A stretch of DNA of 64,000 nucleotides from an uncultured Bacilli bacterium (GTDB lineage: Bacteria > Bacillota_I > Bacilli_A > RFN20 > CAG-449): the NCBI GenBank assembly GCA_947632435.1, contig CANRPC010000005.1:1-64000 (forward strand). The letters run 5' to 3'. Shown here piece by piece: positions 9,160 to 16,409 of this stretch (its first letter is position 1; each line of letters begins with the position of its first letter). The notes under the pieces were generated by a model, which saw nothing but the letters and a program-made list of their open reading frames with translations, ran no database searches and had not been told where the DNA came from. The position numbers and the translations under genes were made by a program.

Positions 9160-11310
9160 TTATTTGCTAATTTCTATTTTACATAAATCATTATCCATGT
9201 AATCAATTTTAATCTTGTATTCCATTTTTGATCCATCATGCATCAATGAATTTGTAAAGAAATTTGTATATAAAGCAGGATCCATAATGTCGCCTTCTTT
9301 AAATAAAGAATTATTATTAGCAATTTTTGATCTATAGGTAGAACGATTATCCGCGGTTATTAATTCAATCAAATGTTGATTGTTATAAGAACGACTTGGA
9401 GTATTAGAACTTGCAATTGTTAAATCACCTTCTAAATTTAAAGTGTCTTTATCTAGATATTGATATCCAGATCCATCAAATTTAATTATTCTTGCATCAA
9501 TATGAAATATTCTAACACCATTTTTCGTAAAATAATTAGGGCGATTTACATATGCATTTTCTGCATCAAATTTATTTAATCCAGTAGGTGTATCATATTC
9601 TATAATTAAATATTCATCAAATGGGGAATCATTATAATTTGTACATGGTATAACAATGCATTCACCTGAAGTAGAAAATGGTTTTAAATTAATATATGAA
9701 TCATCATTAACAATATAAGGATTTACCCATCCTAAACTAAATTTTGAAAAGGCATCGTGATCACCAATATTATAATCCATCATTCCTAAACCTCCAAAAC
9801 TTGAAGTGTAGTTAGTACTTGTGGTGATATAATAATCATCTAAACCAAGCATATGTCCCGTTTCATGGAATAAAGTATGTCCATCAAGACCTTGATCATT
9901 TCCTTCATAAGTAAAATAAACGCTGCAATTTGCATAGACAGATATTTTTTTCTCATCATTAAAACGATACCAATAAGTATAAGGCCAATATTTAGATGAT
10001 GTTGAAGCTCTATCATCATTATAAATAAACCAAAATCCATCGATATAGCCATCATCATTAGCATCATAGCTTTTATCATTATAATTAATTGGATTTCCAT
10101 TTATTGTTAATTTATCATACATATCTTGAATTAAAATTTGCGTTTCTGATCCATAATCATCGGTATATTGATTAAATGTTGTTGAAGAAAATGAAGGTGT
10201 ATAAACATCAGTATATACAAAATCAAGATCTAAATTTCCATAGCTTGATTTATAATAAAAGCTTTTTAATGATTCATAATAATCGTTAGAATTATCTTCT
10301 TTTGTTCCTTCAAAAACAGCTTTTAATTTATCCATGTTTTCTTGTTTTTTAAAATCATAAACATTTACTAAATCATAAAAGTTAATAGGAACTACGATAA
10401 TTTTAACTTTTCCTTTAGAAGGTACAATACTATAATTAGCATCTGCTTTATATAAATCATCATAAATAAATCGTGGTTTTTCTAATAATTTAAAGCCATT
10501 TAAGATTTTTTCTTCAATAGCAAATATATTAATAAAAGTAGAATAATTACCTTCTTTTGTTGTTATTTTTACTATATGATTACCGACAGTTAAAGCTTTA
10601 ACTTTTGTATCTTCGATTTTAATAAATTCATCATCGCTGCTAATTATAATATCTTTATATGTAGCGTTTTTTGGACTTATTTGATAAGAAGAACTAATAT
10701 CGATGTAACGATTAATTTCTACTTCAATATCACTTATTTTATTTATTCCTTCTACTTTAATTGGTTCTGCTTTTTTAATTAGTAAACCTTTAAAAAATAA
10801 GGATTCATCTTTACCTCGACAAGTAAAAGATAAGGAATGAATTAAAGTAGGTTCTTCAAAATTGTATATTACTTTTTCTTCTTGGCTAATATTAATAGTA
10901 AAAGAATAATTTTCATTATAAATAATTTTTTGACTAAATTGATTTTCTACTGCTTTAGCATAAAATGTTAAGGAATTAACTAGAATTGGTTCAACTAAGT
11001 CAATACTTATTGTTCCACCTAAAACCTTAGAACCAATACGATAAGCAGAATCATTATTTGATATGATTACACTTCCTGAATATGATAAAGTGGCATTGAA
11101 ATTATAAAAATCAAAATTTTCATTTTCAAATGTTGCTCCTTTAACTTCATTCATAAACATTCCAAAGTCATAACCATTAAAAATTTGATTTGATGAAGGT
11201 GTTGATAAAGTTTCTGAGTTATAAGAACTAGAGGTTGATGAAGTTTTATTACAACTTGTAAAAGTAAAACATCCAAATATAATTAAACTTAAACATAAAA
11301 TTTTTTTCAT
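9160..11310 (-). CDS. M6-type metalloprotease lipoprotein
   Basis: This is a surface zinc protease of the immune-inhibitor-A-like (M6) group. The signal peptide ends in the lipobox FTSC (Cys20), followed by a Ser/Thr-rich spacer. Residues of about 45-190 look like a beta-sandwich domain of unknown type. Residues 190-265 resemble a bacterial Ig-like domain with the ending VGNHIVKITTKEG. The catalytic region contains HETGHMLGLDDYY near residue 483: two zinc His, the catalytic Glu, then His/Asp in the M6 pattern. At 716 residues it looks complete. It is monocistronic. The substrate is unknown; host or dietary glycoproteins are only a guess. Confidence 0.88.
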   Translation of the reverse strand: MKKILCLSLIIFGCFTFTSCNKTSSTSSSYNSETLSTPSSNQIFNGYDFGMFMNEVKGATFENENFDFYNFNATLSYSGSVIISNNDSAYRIGSKVLGGTISIDLVEPILVNSLTFYAKAVENQFSQKIIYNENYSFTINISQEEKVIYNFEEPTLIHSLSFTCRGKDESLFFKGLLIKKAEPIKVEGINKISDIEVEINRYIDISSSYQISPKNATYKDIIISSDDEFIKIEDTKVKALTVGNHIVKITTKEGNYSTFINIFAIEEKILNGFKLLEKPRFIYDDLYKADANYSIVPSKGKVKIIVVPINFYDLVNVYDFKKQENMDKLKAVFEGTKEDNSNDYYESLKSFYYKSSYGNLDLDFVYTDVYTPSFSSTTFNQYTDDYGSETQILIQDMYDKLTINGNPINYNDKSYDANDDGYIDGFWFIYNDDRASTSSKYWPYTYWYRFNDEKKISVYANCSVYFTYEGNDQGLDGHTLFHETGHMLGLDDYYITTSTNYTSSFGGLGMMDYNIGDHDAFSKFSLGWVNPYIVNDDSYINLKPFSTSGECIVIPCTNYNDSPFDEYLIIEYDTPTGLNKFDAENAYVNRPNYFTKNGVRIFHIDARIIKFDGSGYQYLDKDTLNLEGDLTIASSNTPSRSYNNQHLIELITADNRSTYRSKIANNNSLFKEGDIMDPALYTNFFTNSLMHDGSKMEYKIKIDYMDNDLCKIEISK

Positions 11311-11421
11311 ACTACCACCTACAAAATCAATATCTTTTAAAGATATTTAATATATAATTAATGAAAATGTGAAAAAATGCAAGAAAAATTATTTGTATTT
11401 AATATATTTATATTAAAATGT

Positions 11422-11820
11422 TTATTCTTTTATAATTACTTTATTTATATTTTCATTGCAAATATATTCTTCAATATTATTAATTAAAGAATATTTTAAT
11501 AGTACATAGCCAATTATTGCATAATAATCAATTTTTAGATGATTTAAATAATAATCAAAACTAAATTTTTTAATTTTTTCTTTACTATTGAATAAAAAAG
11601 CATAATTTTTTAAATACTTTTCAAAGTCAATAATATAAAAGTATTTATTTCTTAATTTTGCATCAAGTAAACCTAATTTTTTTATATCTGCGAAAGGATT
11701 ATTTAATTCTTTATCAATATTTTGTAGATCAATAAGTATAGTAAAACTTTTATAATCAGTAAGATTTTCTAAATGTTCTAAAGCCTTTTTAATACATCCT
11801 TTATTAAAGCTAATTTCCAT
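11422..11820 (-). CDS. Hypothetical protein in the spo0A transcription unit
   Basis: I do not recognise this 132-residue protein. It has no signal peptide or membrane span. It is rich in Lys, Asn, Ile and Tyr, with predicted alternating helices, and has ILIDLQNIDKELNNPFADIK as its least degenerate stretch. It starts 7 bp after the spo0A stop with AGGT seven bases before its ATG, so it is almost certainly cotranscribed and coupled with spo0A. That position makes it a candidate partner or modulator of Spo0A, but that is guilt by association only. Confidence 0.65.
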   Translation of the reverse strand: MEISFNKGCIKKALEHLENLTDYKSFTILIDLQNIDKELNNPFADIKKLGLLDAKLRNKYFYIIDFEKYLKNYAFLFNSKEKIKKFSFDYYLNHLKIDYYAIIGYVLLKYSLINNIEEYICNENINKVIIKE

Positions 11821-11827
11821 ATTTTAC

Positions 11828-12613
11828 CTATATGGAAACTTTTTCGCGTTTCATATCTTCAATTGTTAAATAATCTGCGATCATGGCTATAAATTCAGAA
11901 TTTGTTGGTTTATCTTTGTTGCGTGATATGCTGTAGCCAAAGATACGATTAATAGTATCGGTATCACCACGATTCCATGCAACCTCTATTGCATGTCTTA
12001 TAGCTCTTTCGACTCGAGAACCAGTAGTATGAAATTTAGCAGCAACTTCAGGATATAACATTTTTGTAATTGCTCCTAAATATTCATTTCCATTTTCACA
12101 GCACTGTTTAATAGCTTGTCTTAAATAAACATAGCCTTTAATATGTGCAGGAATACCAACTTCATGTAATAGCATAGTAATTTTTTTATCTAATGAATCT
12201 TCATTTAAAATTTGATTGCTTACTTTAACATCTGTTGGTGCTTTATCTAATTGATGCATATGATAAAGTAATGATGACATATTAAATGGCTTAAGAATAT
12301 AATCGTCAATATTAAATTCTTCGGCGTTTTTAAGCATCACTTGATTCATAAAAAATGGTATGGCAATAATATGATTTATTCTTACACTTGGGTGATTTTT
12401 TACTAAGCGTAAAGTTTCAAATCCATCATGAATAGGTAACATTAAATTAATTAATAAATAATCAATATATCCTAAATCGATAATTCTCTCTGCGGCTTTT
12501 TTACCATCTTCTTCAAAGCCTAGTACTTCATATTTGTCTTTTTTTGTTAATTCCTGTACAACTTCGTTAATTAATGCTTTGTCGTTATCGACTATAAATA
12601 CTGTTTTTCTCAT
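11828..12613 (-). CDS. spo0A: Spo0A-type response regulator with Asn at the phosphorylation site
   Basis: Spo0A is the master regulator of sporulation entry in Firmicutes. The 261-residue product has a receiver domain (1-120) and the Spo0A-specific DNA-binding domain, whose [18 protein letters not shown] recognition region and [15 protein letters not shown] tail are near-identical to Bacillus. In the receiver, [12 protein letters not shown] aligns with Bacillus VLDIIMP: residue 56, the phosphoacceptor Asp, is Asn, and the acidic pair DD is DN (residues 9-10). The Lys of LKPF is kept. Phosphorelay activation as known therefore seems impossible. AGGAGG precedes ATG 12613. Confidence 0.95.
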   Translation of the reverse strand: MRKTVFIVDNDKALINEVVQELTKKDKYEVLGFEEDGKKAAERIIDLGYIDYLLINLMLPIHDGFETLRLVKNHPSVRINHIIAIPFFMNQVMLKNAEEFNIDDYILKPFNMSSLLYHMHQLDKAPTDVKVSNQILNEDSLDKKITMLLHEVGIPAHIKGYVYLRQAIKQCCENGNEYLGAITKMLYPEVAAKFHTTGSRVERAIRHAIEVAWNRGDTDTINRIFGYSISRNKDKPTNSEFIAMIADYLTIEDMKREKVSI

Positions 12614-12692
12614 TTTTCCTCCTAATAGTATAGTTCATAGCGTAAAAAGTCATTTTCTAATAAAACGGCACTTTTTTCTACGATACGAAACA

Positions 12693-12721
12693 ATTATAAG
12701 TTGTAATTAGTAACATATCAA
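12693..12721 (-). promoter_or_regulatory. Promoter of spo0A
   Basis: On the minus strand TTGATA (12721-12716), a 17-bp spacer and a perfect TATAAT (12698-12693). The leader before spo0A is about 70 nt. No Spo0A box core is visible here, unlike the autoregulated Bacillus gene. Confidence 0.75.
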
Positions 12722-12754
12722 GCAAAAAATGACAAATTTTTAAAACAAAAAGAG

Positions 12755-12784
12755 GTTTACAAAGATAAACATATATGCTAAAAT
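12755..12784 (+). promoter_or_regulatory. Promoter and candidate operator of the XRE gene
   Basis: TTTACA (12756-12761) and TAAAAT (12779-12784) are 17 bp apart with an extended TGC before the -10. An inverted repeat GTTTA-caaaga-TAAAC (12755-12770) overlaps the -35, a typical place for autorepression by the XRE protein. Confidence 0.6.
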
Positions 12785-12813
12785 TGTAATATATTGAAAA
12801 AAGGGAGCGAAAA

Positions 12814-13212
12814 ATGACATTTCAAGAAAGATTTAAGCAATTAAGAAAAGAAAAAGGAGTTAATATTTCTAAACTCTCAAGAGCAATAGGAGTTTCACGC
12901 TTTGCCATTATGAAATGGGAAAAGGGAGAAACTAAGCCTACTATGGAAGTACAAAAAAGATTATGTGAATTCTTTAATGTTACTTCTGATTATTTAATGT
13001 GCATGAGTGATAACAAAAGTTTTGTTGTCGATAACTCAGATCAATTTATTATTGATTTATCTAAATACAGTTTCATTTTAACTGATGAACAAAAACAATT
13101 TATTCTTGAACTTGCAAAACAATCTTATAATTTAAGAAAAAATATTTATAAAGAACGCAAGAAAAAAGAAAAAGAAAACACTGGTTTAGAAGAAGAAAAC
13201 AAAGAAGAATAA
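12814..13212 (+). CDS. XRE-family transcriptional regulator
   Basis: A DNA-binding regulator with an N-terminal HTH of the XRE/Cro type (residues 1-62: FKQLRKEKGVNISKLSRAIG then the recognition segment SRFAIMKWEKGETKPTME). The C-terminal half is short, helical and highly charged, ending in a Lys/Glu-rich tail (KKKEKENTGLEEENKEE), so probably an oligomerisation rather than ligand domain. At 132 residues it recalls SinR-sized regulators, but orthology to SinR is not supported. It is divergent from spo0A with about 200 bp between starts, so the two may cross-regulate. AGGGAG precedes the ATG, and a strong terminator follows. Confidence 0.88.
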   Translation: MTFQERFKQLRKEKGVNISKLSRAIGVSRFAIMKWEKGETKPTMEVQKRLCEFFNVTSDYLMCMSDNKSFVVDNSDQFIIDLSKYSFILTDEQKQFILELAKQSYNLRKNIYKERKKKEKENTGLEEENKEE

Positions 13213-13249
13213 TTTAAAATTCTAGTTTTTTAAAAACCTCCTTATATAT

Positions 13250-13299
13250 AAAATGGGCTTAACAAGAATTATTAAACTTGTCTAAAGCCCATTTTATTT
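13250..13299 (+). terminator. Rho-independent terminator after the XRE gene
   Basis: AAAATGGGCTT (13250-13260) pairs perfectly with AAGCCCATTTT (13285-13295), with an inner ACAAG/CTTGT helix, followed by ATTTTTATA. Confidence 0.85.
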
Positions 13300-13436
13300 T
13301 TATATAAATTAAAAAATTTAATATAGTTAATATTTATAAAATATTACTTAAAATTGAAATCATTTTTCATAATTCGATAATAAAAAAAATCATAAAAAGG
13401 CTTTTATATTTTTTTCCCATATGCTATTCTAAGGGT

Positions 13437-13580
13437 GTAAAAGTTGTATATCTTGGAAATATGGTCCAAAGTTTCTACGTACTACCGTAAATGGTACACT
13501 ACAGCTCAAATGATTTAATATAGTTGTTTGTGCTTTTTTGTGTTGTTACTTTGGGACATCTTTCTTAAGGTGTTCCTTTT
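13437..13580 (+). promoter_or_regulatory. Purine (guanine-type) riboswitch with attenuator
   Basis: The aptamer (13442-13506) has P1 AGTTGT/ACAGCT, L2 AATATGG, J2/3 GTTTCTAC, P3 GTACT/GGTAC and loop ACCGTAAAT, all matching the xpt class. The specificity base in J3/1 (ACT) is C, as in guanine/hypoxanthine sensors. A terminator follows: GGGACAT (13553-13559) with GTGTTCC and TTTTTT. CTCAAA after P1 (13505-13510) can pair with TTTGGG (13550-13555), giving an antiterminator that ligand-stabilised P1 would block, so expression should fall when guanine is plentiful. An extended -10 TGCTATTCT lies at 13422-13430. Confidence 0.88.
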
Positions 13581-13619
13581 TTCTTTTATGGTTTATTTGT
13601 TAGGAGGAAGATTAAGTTA

Positions 13620-15809
13620 ATGAAATCTAGAAGAATAACCAAATTTTTAATCTCACTTATGATGGCACTAGGAATAGGTGCAGGTATCAACACAAATTTG
13701 CATGAAGGAAATGTAACAAGAGCTGCGACAACAACATATACTCAAATTACCTCACTTGATGAATTAGTTGATGGATTGGAAGTTATTATATCCGCAGATT
13801 CTTCGGGTAAACATTATTATTTACCAAACGATAAAATTACAAATACTGGTCCTAAAGCAACTGAATTTAGTTTATCTGATTATAAAACTAACATGATTTG
13901 GACAATGAATAAAAAAAATAGCGGATTTACCTTTTCTCATTATAATGATTCTACAAAATTAGATTTGTATTTTATTAATGATAATAATGGTGTAAGAGTT
14001 AATTCTGATAAAGAGTTTGAATTTTCAATAATAAAATCAACTACAGATAATACATTTACAATTTCTGGTACAATTTCTAGTGATACTCGTAATCTTGCTT
14101 TATATAGCACTCAAGATTTTAGATGTTATAAGACTAGTAGTGGAATTCAAAAAATAATATTGTATAAAGTGCAAGATATACAAGATGAGAGTAAATTCAA
14201 TGTAAATTATTCAGTTGATTCTAAAGTTAAATTTAAAAATGATTTTAAAACATCTTATGAATTTGATGTTGGAACAACTCAACAAATTACTTTGCCTTCA
14301 AAATCAGATTTTGAAAACGATGGAACATTCTATGCTGGTACAGTAGGTATTACTGGATGGAATGATGGACAACAAGATTATGAATTAGGAGCAAGTGTAA
14401 CTGTAAGTGAAAATACTACATTTACAGCTAAATATGAACAAATTAAAAAAGATTTAACTGTTGAAGAAGCAATAAATGTTGCTAAAGAAATTGGTTCAAG
14501 CGCTGATACTAATTATGAATATTCATGTGAAAGTACTATTTTTGAAATAAAAGATCAATATAGTTTGCAATATGGAAATATAACTTTATTATTAGGTGAT
14601 AAAACAAATAATATTGAAGCATATCGCTTAACTGGTGGAGAAGAATTAGAAGTTGGTGACATAATTAAAGTTACTGGTTATTTATTTAATTACAATAATA
14701 AAACTCCAGAGTTTAGTGAAAATTGTACATATGAATTAATAAAGAAAGCTAAAGATGTTGGTCCTGGAGAAAAGTTTAATGAATTAAATAGTTTTGCAAG
14801 ATTAAATGCTTCTTATAATAAAACAATATCAAGTTCAAGTTCAGAAAAAAATGATTCTTTTGATGCTCAAGATTTTTACACTTCAGGTACTTATCACGAA
14901 TTATCAAATGAAACAAATGTTTCTAAAATATTTACATTTTCAGCCTTTTGTATGACAAATCTTAATAATGGCGAATATTCATTTCAGTTAAGTGGTTCCA
15001 AAGGTGGAGAATTTGTTATAACATCATCTTTATATAGTATTAAAAAAATAAGTTTATCTATCTCAAATAATAATACAAATTCAGGATCTTTTGAAGTATA
15101 TGGAAAAGATGAAAAATATGAAACTTATAGTGATTTATCAAACACATCAAAGCAAGGAACTTTAATTAAAGAAATTTCAAGTTATAATAAAGGACAAAAA
15201 ATAGATATTGATTGTGGATATAAGTATTTTGGAATTAAGGCTACAAGTGGCACAGTTTATATTACAAATATTTCAGTTACTTATGAAGAAGAAGCTACTA
15301 CATATGAAGTAACAAATGCAAAATTAGGATTTGGTGTTAACTTTGATGAAACAATATATTCTCAAGATGCTAAATTTGGATTATTGTTATTTGATCCTAA
15401 TACAATTGTTGATTACAGCGATTTGAAATCAATTATAGAATTATCTGATGATTTAAATGATGATACATTCATTTCTTTAGATGAATATAAAAATGAATTA
15501 TCTGATCTTGATATAAAATATATTTCATACGAAAATTTGACTCCAATAAAAGTTGATGAAAATGGTAATCCATCTGAAAGTGGTAATCAATATCAATATG
15601 GTATTTTCTTCAATAATGCATTAGAAAATATTGATAGTTCATTTGTTGCAATGGCATATATGGAATTAAATGGTGAATTGTATTTAGCAAAGCATACAAA
15701 TGAATATTCATTAAGAAGTCTTGCTCAATATTACAAAGATAATAATGTAATGGCAACAATTGAAGATGCAAATGGTGTATTAGATGCAATCATTAACTAT
15801 GGAAATTAA
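13620..15809 (+). CDS. Large secreted multidomain protein under a guanine-type riboswitch
   Basis: The 729-residue protein has a Sec signal peptide (residues 1-36, ending near TRAA) and no lipobox, LPXTG or membrane anchor. Visible segments are: 40-188, a beta-rich domain ending LYKVQD; 190-272, similar to Listeria-Bacteroides (InlB-type) repeats, with TGWNDGQQDYELGASVTV; 275-377, resembling an OB-fold with VGDIIKVTGYLF; 385-560, a jelly-roll-like region; 565-729, unknown. I see no catalytic motif. Such OB-fold modules often accompany secreted nucleases, which would fit purine-starvation control, but that is inference. GGAGG lies about ten bases before the ATG. Confidence 0.8.
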   Translation: MKSRRITKFLISLMMALGIGAGINTNLHEGNVTRAATTTYTQITSLDELVDGLEVIISADSSGKHYYLPNDKITNTGPKATEFSLSDYKTNMIWTMNKKNSGFTFSHYNDSTKLDLYFINDNNGVRVNSDKEFEFSIIKSTTDNTFTISGTISSDTRNLALYSTQDFRCYKTSSGIQKIILYKVQDIQDESKFNVNYSVDSKVKFKNDFKTSYEFDVGTTQQITLPSKSDFENDGTFYAGTVGITGWNDGQQDYELGASVTVSENTTFTAKYEQIKKDLTVEEAINVAKEIGSSADTNYEYSCESTIFEIKDQYSLQYGNITLLLGDKTNNIEAYRLTGGEELEVGDIIKVTGYLFNYNNKTPEFSENCTYELIKKAKDVGPGEKFNELNSFARLNASYNKTISSSSSEKNDSFDAQDFYTSGTYHELSNETNVSKIFTFSAFCMTNLNNGEYSFQLSGSKGGEFVITSSLYSIKKISLSISNNNTNSGSFEVYGKDEKYETYSDLSNTSKQGTLIKEISSYNKGQKIDIDCGYKYFGIKATSGTVYITNISVTYEEEATTYEVTNAKLGFGVNFDETIYSQDAKFGLLLFDPNTIVDYSDLKSIIELSDDLNDDTFISLDEYKNELSDLDIKYISYENLTPIKVDENGNPSESGNQYQYGIFFNNALENIDSSFVAMAYMELNGELYLAKHTNEYSLRSLAQYYKDNNVMATIEDANGVLDAIINYGN

Positions 15810-15829
15810 ATGTAAAGGAAGATTTAAAG

Positions 15830-15967
15830 ATGAAGAAAAAATATTGTACTCCATTATTTGAAATTGAAACAATTAATGTCGATGATGTAATTTTAGTATC
15901 ACAAACTCTTGGTGATGAAGGTTTTGGCGGATTTGTTGATTATGATGAATTCCCTAAATTTAATTAA
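15830..15967 (+). CDS. 45-residue peptide downstream of the secreted protein
   Basis: This gene is absent from the ORF track. It encodes MKKKYCTPLFEIETINVDDV and continues through a Gly/Asp/Phe-rich tail (LGDEGFGGFVDYDEF) ending KFN. AAGGA precedes the ATG, and the gene lies 20 bp after the secreted-protein stop, before the terminator at 15986, so it shares the riboswitch-controlled transcript. The layout (basic start, Pro, acidic middle with DVILVS, Gly-rich tail) resembles a class of short unannotated Firmicutes/Bacteroidetes peptides whose role is unknown. It could be a peptide precursor, but I see no modification enzyme or dedicated exporter nearby. Confidence 0.7.
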   Translation: MKKKYCTPLFEIETINVDDVILVSQTLGDEGFGGFVDYDEFPKFN

Positions 15968-15985
15968 TTTATAAACTTTAATATT

Positions 15986-16014
15986 GAGGATGCATTAATT
16001 TGTATCCTCTTTTT
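15986..16014 (+). terminator. Terminator of the riboswitch-controlled operon
   Basis: GAGGATGCA (15986-15994) pairs with TGTATCCTC (16001-16009), a 9-bp stem followed by T5. Confidence 0.85.
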
Positions 16015-16025
16015 AGAAAAATTAT

Positions 16026-16289
16026 ATGAAAAAAATATTATTAATAACAATTTTATTTTTATGTTTTTCATGCACAAATCATGAAAATTCTTCTTCTTAT
16101 CAATTATCATCAAATAATGAAGATATTTCTGAAGATTTATCAAGTTATGTTTCAAGTAGTGAATCAAAATATACCACAAGTGAATCTTCTCCTTCTAGTG
16201 TTTATACATTAAGTGAATCATCAAGCTCACAAAGTTTAGAAAGCAATTTTAATACAAGTGGATATATTGAATTTCCTCCTGTATATTAA
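16026..16289 (+). CDS. Ser-rich lipoprotein consisting almost only of spacer
   Basis: An 87-residue protein with a signal peptide and lipobox CFSC (Cys16), then about 65 residues of Ser/Glu/Thr-rich low complexity and a short end, SGYIEFPPVY. Other lipoproteins in this window (4388, 9160, 29484, 33345) have a similar Ser/Thr-rich spacer but carry a folded domain after it; this one has none. It may be a surface-coating peptide or the remnant of a larger lipoprotein cut off at the end of its linker. There is no evident Shine-Dalgarno and the promoter is unclear. Confidence 0.65.
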   Translation: MKKILLITILFLCFSCTNHENSSSYQLSSNNEDISEDLSSYVSSSESKYTTSESSPSSVYTLSESSSSQSLESNFNTSGYIEFPPVY

Positions 16290-16296
16290 ATTTAAT

Positions 16297-16333
16297 AATA
16301 GCAATTGAGATAATACTTAGTTGCTATTTTTTT
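16297..16333 (+). terminator. Terminator after the short lipoprotein
   Basis: AATAGCAA (16297-16304) pairs with TTGCTATT (16321-16328) and is followed by a long T run. Confidence 0.75.
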
Positions 16334-16409
16334 TATTCATTATTTCTTTAGTATCGAAAAAATTAAATTTACATATATTTACATGTAGACTTATTTGGTT
16401 GGTGAATAT

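Noticed and set aside
13437-13510. Adenine-type purine riboswitch
   Set aside because: The base in the J3/1 specificity position reads C (ACT) rather than T, which indicates guanine or hypoxanthine recognition.
15964-16179. Minus-strand ORF over the end of the peptide gene and the short lipoprotein
   Set aside because: It crosses a strong terminator and opposes a lipobox-bearing gene; no ribosome site.
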